Shown here one piece after another: positions 5,197 to 8,043 of a DNA stretch of 8,043 nucleotides (the first letter of the stretch is position 1; the number at the start of each line of letters is the position of its first letter). The stretch comes from Myxococcales bacterium (GTDB lineage: Bacteria; Myxococcota; Bradymonadia; UBA7976; UBA1532), in NCBI GenBank assembly GCA_020430675.1, contig JAGQJJ010000149.1, positions 1 to 8,043 on the forward strand. Reading direction: 5' to 3'. The notes below the pieces were generated by a model. The model saw only the letters and a program-made list of their open reading frames with translations, was not told where the DNA came from and did no database searches. The position numbers were made by a program, and so were the translations under genes.

Positions 5197-7740
5197 TCAA
5201 CGCCGGCGGCGCGGGCGCAGGCCGATCAGCAGGGGCAGCAGCAGCAGCGCAAAGGGCGAGGGCGCCCGGTCGCTGGCGTCGCAGTTGCAGCCCTCGGTGG
5301 TCGGCGGCTCATCGGCGCCGCTGCCGCCGTCGAAGGTGGGGATGAAGCCGCCATCGGCGATGCCACCGTCGAAGCCATCGGGCGGCTGGCCGCCGCCGCC
5401 GCCGGCGCCGTCATCGGGCGGGCCGCCCATGCCCATATCGCCGCGCTGGGGCGGGGTGAACGGGCTGTCGGGCCGGTCGCGGTAGAGGCATTGCGGCGAG
5501 CCGTTGACCATCACGCATTCCTGGCCGGCCGGGCACTCGACGTTCTGGCAGTCGTCGAACACGCAGAAGCCATCGGCGCAGCGCTGGCCTTCGCGGCACT
5601 CCACGCCCTCGCAGGGGTTCTGCACGCAAGCGCCGCCGGCGCAGATCTGGCCGTCGGGGCAGGTGACGCCGCCGCACTCGTCGGGCACGCACTGGCCGTC
5701 GATGCAGCTCTGGTACAGCGGGCACGAGACCGACGCGCACGAGGGGATGCACTGGCCGTTGCGGCAATACGAGCCCGGGTCGCAGTTGGCCGCGGCGCAC
5801 GGGTCGGGCAGGCATTCGATGCCATTGCAGACGCTGCCATCGGCGCAGCCGGTGGTCAGGCAGTCATCGGGCGCGCATTCGCCCTGCCAGCAGCGCTCAC
5901 CCGCCGAGCATTCGGTGCCCGCGCACGGGTCGTAGCAGACGCCGGTCTCTTCCTCGCAGGCCAGCGACGGGTCGCAGTCGGCCACGTCGCAGCGGGTGAG
6001 GCACAGGTCGTTCTCCTGGTCGCAGATGAGGTTGTTGCCGCCCAGGCACTCGTTGCCGGTGCACGGGTCGCGGCAGGTGCCCTCGAAGCAGACCGAGTCA
6101 CCGGGGCACAGGTCGCCCTCGTCGGCGGTGCCATCGCAGTCCTGGTCGAGCCCGTCGCAGGTCTCTTCGGGCAGCGCACCGCAAGTGCCGCAAGCGTTGC
6201 GCAGACCCTCGTCGACGGTGCCATCGCAGTCATTGTCGAGGCCGTCGCAGACCTCTTCGCTGGGCACGGTGTCGCCGACGCAGACCTCCTCGCCGTTGAT
6301 GCACTGCCGCTCGCCGACGCCGCAGACGCCGGGCACGTCGGTCGCGCAGGGGCCGGGCGCCACCGGCGAGCCGCCGTCGGGGCCCTCGTCGATGCGGCCG
6401 TCGCAGTCATTGTCGAGGCCATCGCACAGGTCGGGCAGGCCGTCGTTGACGCAGACGATGTCATCGCAGGCATCGCCGATGCCATCGCCGTCCTCGTCGA
6501 TCTGGTCGGGGTTGGGCACATCGGGGCAGTTGTCGCAGGCGTCGCCCAGGTTGTCGCCGTCCTGGTCCTCCTGGTCGGGGTTGGGCACCTCGGGGCAGTT
6601 GTCTTCGGTGCTGCACAGGCCGTCCATGTCATCGTCGACGATGCACACGCCGCCGAGCGAGCGCTGAAGCACCAGGATGGCAAAAGCGGTCGCCGCCGTA
6701 TTGTCCCAGGCGTTGCCCGTCCAGCCGCCGTTGCCCTGCTGCACGTTGGTCAGATACCACGCGAAGTCGTAGTACCAGCGCGGCGTCTCATCGGGGAAGC
6801 CATCGGCCGCCGGGTCGCGCACGCCGCCGATCTGGTCCGAGAAGAGGAAGTTGCCGCTGCCATCGTCCTCGCTGACCTCCAGCGCCTTGGCCGCCGCCCA
6901 CATGTAGTAGTACTGGCCCGGCCAGCCGTTGGCCTGGATGATCGAGTCATACCGATAGTTGTTGCGCAGCCAGGTCAGCGCGGCCTGCACGCGGGCGTCG
7001 CCGACCGGCAGGCCGGCGAGGCGATAGGTCCAGGTGCCCGAAGCGGTCATCGTATGGGTCGAGATGTAGTTGCCGCCGCCGCGGTACTTGTGGCCGCCAT
7101 CGCCGTTCTTGGCGTTGGTGATGAAGGTCACCGCGCGGGGCAGGGTGTCGTCGGCGTCGGGGCGCAGCGCCGCGGCGGCCGAGAGGCCGGCCATGGCAAA
7201 CTGCGTGGTCGACAGGTCGCCGTCGTTGCCCGGGTTGTTGTAGTTCCAGCCGCCGATGTTCTGGCCGGCGTTGCCCTGGGTGCCGCGCAGGGCAGCGACG
7301 CCGTTGGCCACCGCCTGCGAGACCACCACCCGCGCGCCCACATTGTCTGGGCCGCCGGTGACCAGGTAGAGGCTGATGCCCATCAGGCACGAGCCGGTCT
7401 CGTAGCTGCTCGGTCCGCCCTGCGAGAGCCCGCCGATGCTGTCGATGCAGTAGCGCACCGCGTTGCGCACGCGGCCCTGATCGGCGGCGTCCATGCCCGC
7501 GTAGCCGACCGCGGGCGCGTTCCAGTCGGCGGACGCGCGTTTTTCGAGGAAGCAGAGGATGCCGAGGCCGGTCGGGTTGCCCCAGCCGCCATTGCCCGCC
7601 TGGTTCGCCCGGAACCAGTCGAGGCCGCGATTGATGGCTGCGTTGACGCGCTCGCCGAAGGGCGTGACCGCCGCGGTGGCGGCAACGGGCGCAGCGATCA
7701 CGGCGCTGAGGACCAGAATCGGGAGGAGCGTGCGACGCAC
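5197..7740 (-). CDS. Large secreted, MYXO-CTERM-anchored surface protein with toroid, calcium and Cys-rich repeats
   Basis: The 847-residue protein starts at a GTG (7738-7740) behind a strong AAAGGAG site 7 nt away. Residues 1-23 are a signal peptide (RR, hydrophobic core, ATA before A24). Residues about 25-365 carry repeats like [16 protein letters not shown] (39-54), [13 protein letters not shown] and [12 protein letters not shown] (331-342), typical of the prenyltransferase/squalene oxidase alpha/alpha toroid. Thrombospondin type 3 repeats (DxDxDG..DNCP) cover 369-426. MopE-type motifs [10 protein letters not shown] begin at 439, 498 and 528. Nine four-Cys units cover 560-751, then a Pro/Gly/Asp linker (756-817). 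The tail is GCNC (817-820), a hydrophobic segment and RPRRRR, a MYXO-CTERM-like signal that is expected to be processed by a myxosortase and to leave the protein in the envelope. The role is probably adhesion or scaffold; any toroid catalysis is unproven. An upstream in-frame start (7857) is rejected: it lacks a signal peptide. Confidence 0.9.
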   Translation of the reverse strand: MRRTLLPILVLSAVIAAPVAATAAVTPFGERVNAAINRGLDWFRANQAGNGGWGNPTGLGILCFLEKRASADWNAPAVGYAGMDAADQGRVRNAVRYCIDSIGGLSQGGPSSYETGSCLMGISLYLVTGGPDNVGARVVVSQAVANGVAALRGTQGNAGQNIGGWNYNNPGNDGDLSTTQFAMAGLSAAAALRPDADDTLPRAVTFITNAKNGDGGHKYRGGGNYISTHTMTASGTWTYRLAGLPVGDARVQAALTWLRNNYRYDSIIQANGWPGQYYYMWAAAKALEVSEDDGSGNFLFSDQIGGVRDPAADGFPDETPRWYYDFAWYLTNVQQGNGGWTGNAWDNTAATAFAILVLQRSLGGVCIVDDDMDGLCSTEDNCPEVPNPDQEDQDGDNLGDACDNCPDVPNPDQIDEDGDGIGDACDDIVCVNDGLPDLCDGLDNDCDGRIDEGPDGGSPVAPGPCATDVPGVCGVGERQCINGEEVCVGDTVPSEEVCDGLDNDCDGTVDEGLRNACGTCGALPEETCDGLDQDCDGTADEGDLCPGDSVCFEGTCRDPCTGNECLGGNNLICDQENDLCLTRCDVADCDPSLACEEETGVCYDPCAGTECSAGERCWQGECAPDDCLTTGCADGSVCNGIECLPDPCAAANCDPGSYCRNGQCIPSCASVSCPLYQSCIDGQCVPDECGGVTCPDGQICAGGACVQNPCEGVECREGQRCADGFCVFDDCQNVECPAGQECVMVNGSPQCLYRDRPDSPFTPPQRGDMGMGGPPDDGAGGGGGQPPDGFDGGIADGGFIPTFDGGSGADEPPTTEGCNCDASDRAPSPFALLLLPLLIGLRPRRRR
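5200..5292 (-). other. MYXO-CTERM-like sorting signal of the surface protein
   Basis: Codons 817-847 encode GCNC, a short polar spacer, a hydrophobic run [11 protein letters not shown] and the basic end RPRRRR. This three-part order (Cys motif, membrane segment, Arg cluster) is the MYXO-CTERM arrangement of Myxococcota, in which the Cys motif is the processing site. Confidence 0.8.
5488..6063 (-). repeat. Nine tandem four-cysteine units (36 cysteines)
   Basis: Codons 560-751 encode nine units of about 20-25 residues following C-x4-C-x5-C-x4-C, for example [17 protein letters not shown] and [17 protein letters not shown]. Units are mostly joined by PD, PS or FD. The pattern resembles EGF-like or Dickkopf-like modules with two disulfides each and implies oxidative folding outside the cytoplasm. 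Units at both ends are less regular, which suggests older copies. Confidence 0.8.
6115..6426 (-). repeat. Three MopE-type CDGxDNDCDG motifs
   Basis: [15 protein letters not shown] (codons 439-453), [15 protein letters not shown] (498-512) and [15 protein letters not shown] (528-542) are near-identical. This is the putative metal-binding motif of MopE-type proteins, common in myxobacterial surface proteins. The third copy carries Q in place of N. Confidence 0.85.
6463..6636 (-). repeat. Thrombospondin type 3-like calcium repeats
   Basis: Codons 369-426 encode three DxDxDG-type units ([43 protein letters not shown]), two of them preceded by PNPDQ. Such repeats bind calcium and make a stiff stalk; here they join the toroid to the Cys-rich part. 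Confidence 0.88.
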
Positions 7741-7742
7741 CA

Positions 7743-7814
7743 GGGGTCTCCTTTGATTGGTCGGCCGGGTACACCGGCCCGTAGATCCACCAATCAAAAA
7801 AGGTGCCAGACCCC
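7743..7814 (-). promoter_or_regulatory. 72-bp nested palindrome covering the surface-protein ribosome binding site
   Basis: Three nested inverted repeats share one centre. The outer pair is GGGGTCT (7743-7749) with AGACCCC (7808-7814). The middle pair is TTTGATTGGT (7752-7761) with ACCAATCAAA (7789-7798). The inner pair is GGCCGG (7763-7768) with CCGGCC (7774-7779) and loop GTACA. In the minus-strand mRNA the middle stem can extend by U-G, U-G and U-A pairs, so the AAAGGAG site (7748-7754) is almost fully paired. This could be a translational control element or a palindromic repeat element that landed next to the gene. Confidence 0.65.
7748..7754 (-). promoter_or_regulatory. Ribosome binding site that sets the GTG start of the surface protein
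   Basis: Read on the minus strand this is AAAGGAG, followed by 7 nt and then GTG (7738-7740). It decides in favour of the GTG over upstream in-frame codons and lies in one arm of the nested palindrome. Confidence 0.75.
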
Positions 7815-7849
7815 GCAGCCTTGAAGCAAACCGATCCGCGAGCCGCGTT

Positions 7850-7900
7850 GGGGTCAATGGTTCCCAGGGTCTCGGCCGCCTTCTGGGGTCAACAGACCCC
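7850..7900. repeat. Further GGGGTC/GACCCC copies, including a 6-bp hairpin
   Basis: GGGGTC occurs at 7850-7855 and 7885-7890, and GACCCC at 7895-7900. The last two form a perfect hairpin with loop AACA. With 7743-7748 and 7809-7814 this makes five copies of the hexamer within 158 bp, all intergenic. The pattern resembles REP-like palindromic repeats. Confidence 0.5.
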
Positions 7901-7919
7901 GGCCCGCGACCCGCGGCGA

Positions 7920-8043
7920 CTACTCGTCCTGACCCTGGATCGCGGCGATCGCGGCTTCGGCGAGCGCCGCGATCCGATCGCCACCGGTCGCCGCCAGCGC
8001 GCGCAACGCCGGCACCGCGGCGCGCGCGTTGTCTTTTTTTTTT
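7920..8043 (-). CDS. C-terminal end of a HEAT-repeat-like protein (partial)
   Basis: Reading leftwards from the window edge, the last 37 codons before the TAG (7920-7922) encode [18 protein letters not shown] and then [19 protein letters not shown]. Two amphipathic Ala/Leu-rich helices separated by a short turn are the pattern of a HEAT (PBS-lyase-like) repeat, used as a protein-binding scaffold. The remaining upstream bases are a run of ten A on the coding strand (8034-8043); in frame these are three lysines. The gene lies on the same strand as the surface-protein gene, 179 nt upstream of it. With this little sequence the family is only probable. Confidence 0.5.
   Translation of the reverse strand, partial: KKKDNARAAVPALRALAATGGDRIAALAEAAIAAIQGQDE

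Noticed and set aside
5488..6426. A CRISPR array or DNA-level tandem repeat
   Set aside because: The periodicity is at the protein level (Cys units and metal motifs) within one open frame, with variable DNA and no constant repeat and spacer lengths.
5491..7824. A 777-codon open frame on the plus strand opposite the surface-protein gene
   Set aside because: It is a by-product of GC-rich codon use and repeats on the other strand. The translation is a low-complexity Ala/Val string with no domains, and the minus strand has a signal peptide, ordered domains and a strong ribosome binding site.
7885..7900. GGGGTC-AACA-GACCCC as terminator of the HEAT-like gene
   Set aside because: It is followed on the minus strand by AGAAGG rather than a T run; treated instead as a repeat copy.

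Overview
The window looks like a GC-rich chromosome segment of a Myxococcota (deltaproteobacteria-type) bacterium. The main evidence is a secreted 847-residue protein (5197-7740, minus) that combines an alpha/alpha-toroid domain, thrombospondin type 3 calcium repeats, MopE-type CDGxDNDCDG motifs, nine four-cysteine units and a MYXO-CTERM-like tail (GCNC, hydrophobic segment, RPRRRR). That combination is characteristic of myxobacterial surface proteins. Both edges cut genes: a transposase at the left, and a HEAT-repeat-like protein followed by a run of ten T at the right.

Layout. 1-480: the 5' part of an insertion sequence, with the transposase reading leftwards. 417-1786 (minus): a two-gene unit of an unrecognised 205-residue protein and a sulfotransferase, overlapping by ATGA; the sulfotransferase 3' end runs into the insertion sequence and looks truncated. 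1787-1931: a divergent intergenic region with two dyad symmetries. 1932-3509 (plus): prfC, release factor 3, complete. 3562-4116 (plus): a small exported protein. 4120-5130 (minus): a succinylglutamate desuccinylase/aspartoacylase-family zinc hydrolase, convergent with the small exported protein, the two stop codons only 3 nt apart. 5131-5196: a short spacer holding a strong hairpin that abuts the hydrolase start codon. 5197-7740 (minus): the large surface protein. 7741-7919: an intergenic region with a 72-bp nested palindrome that covers the surface-protein ribosome binding site, plus further copies of GGGGTC/GACCCC. 7920-8043 (minus): the C-terminal end of a HEAT-like protein.

The genes do not form one pathway. 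prfC is housekeeping (recycling of RF1/RF2 at translation termination). The sulfotransferase pair probably modifies a carbohydrate or small molecule. The surface protein is probably an envelope-anchored adhesion or scaffold protein; whether its toroid has catalytic activity is unknown. The most unusual signals are non-coding: three minus-strand genes (transposase, hydrolase, surface protein) each have a stem-loop overlapping or touching the translation start. No tRNA, rRNA, CRISPR array or convincing intrinsic terminator was seen.
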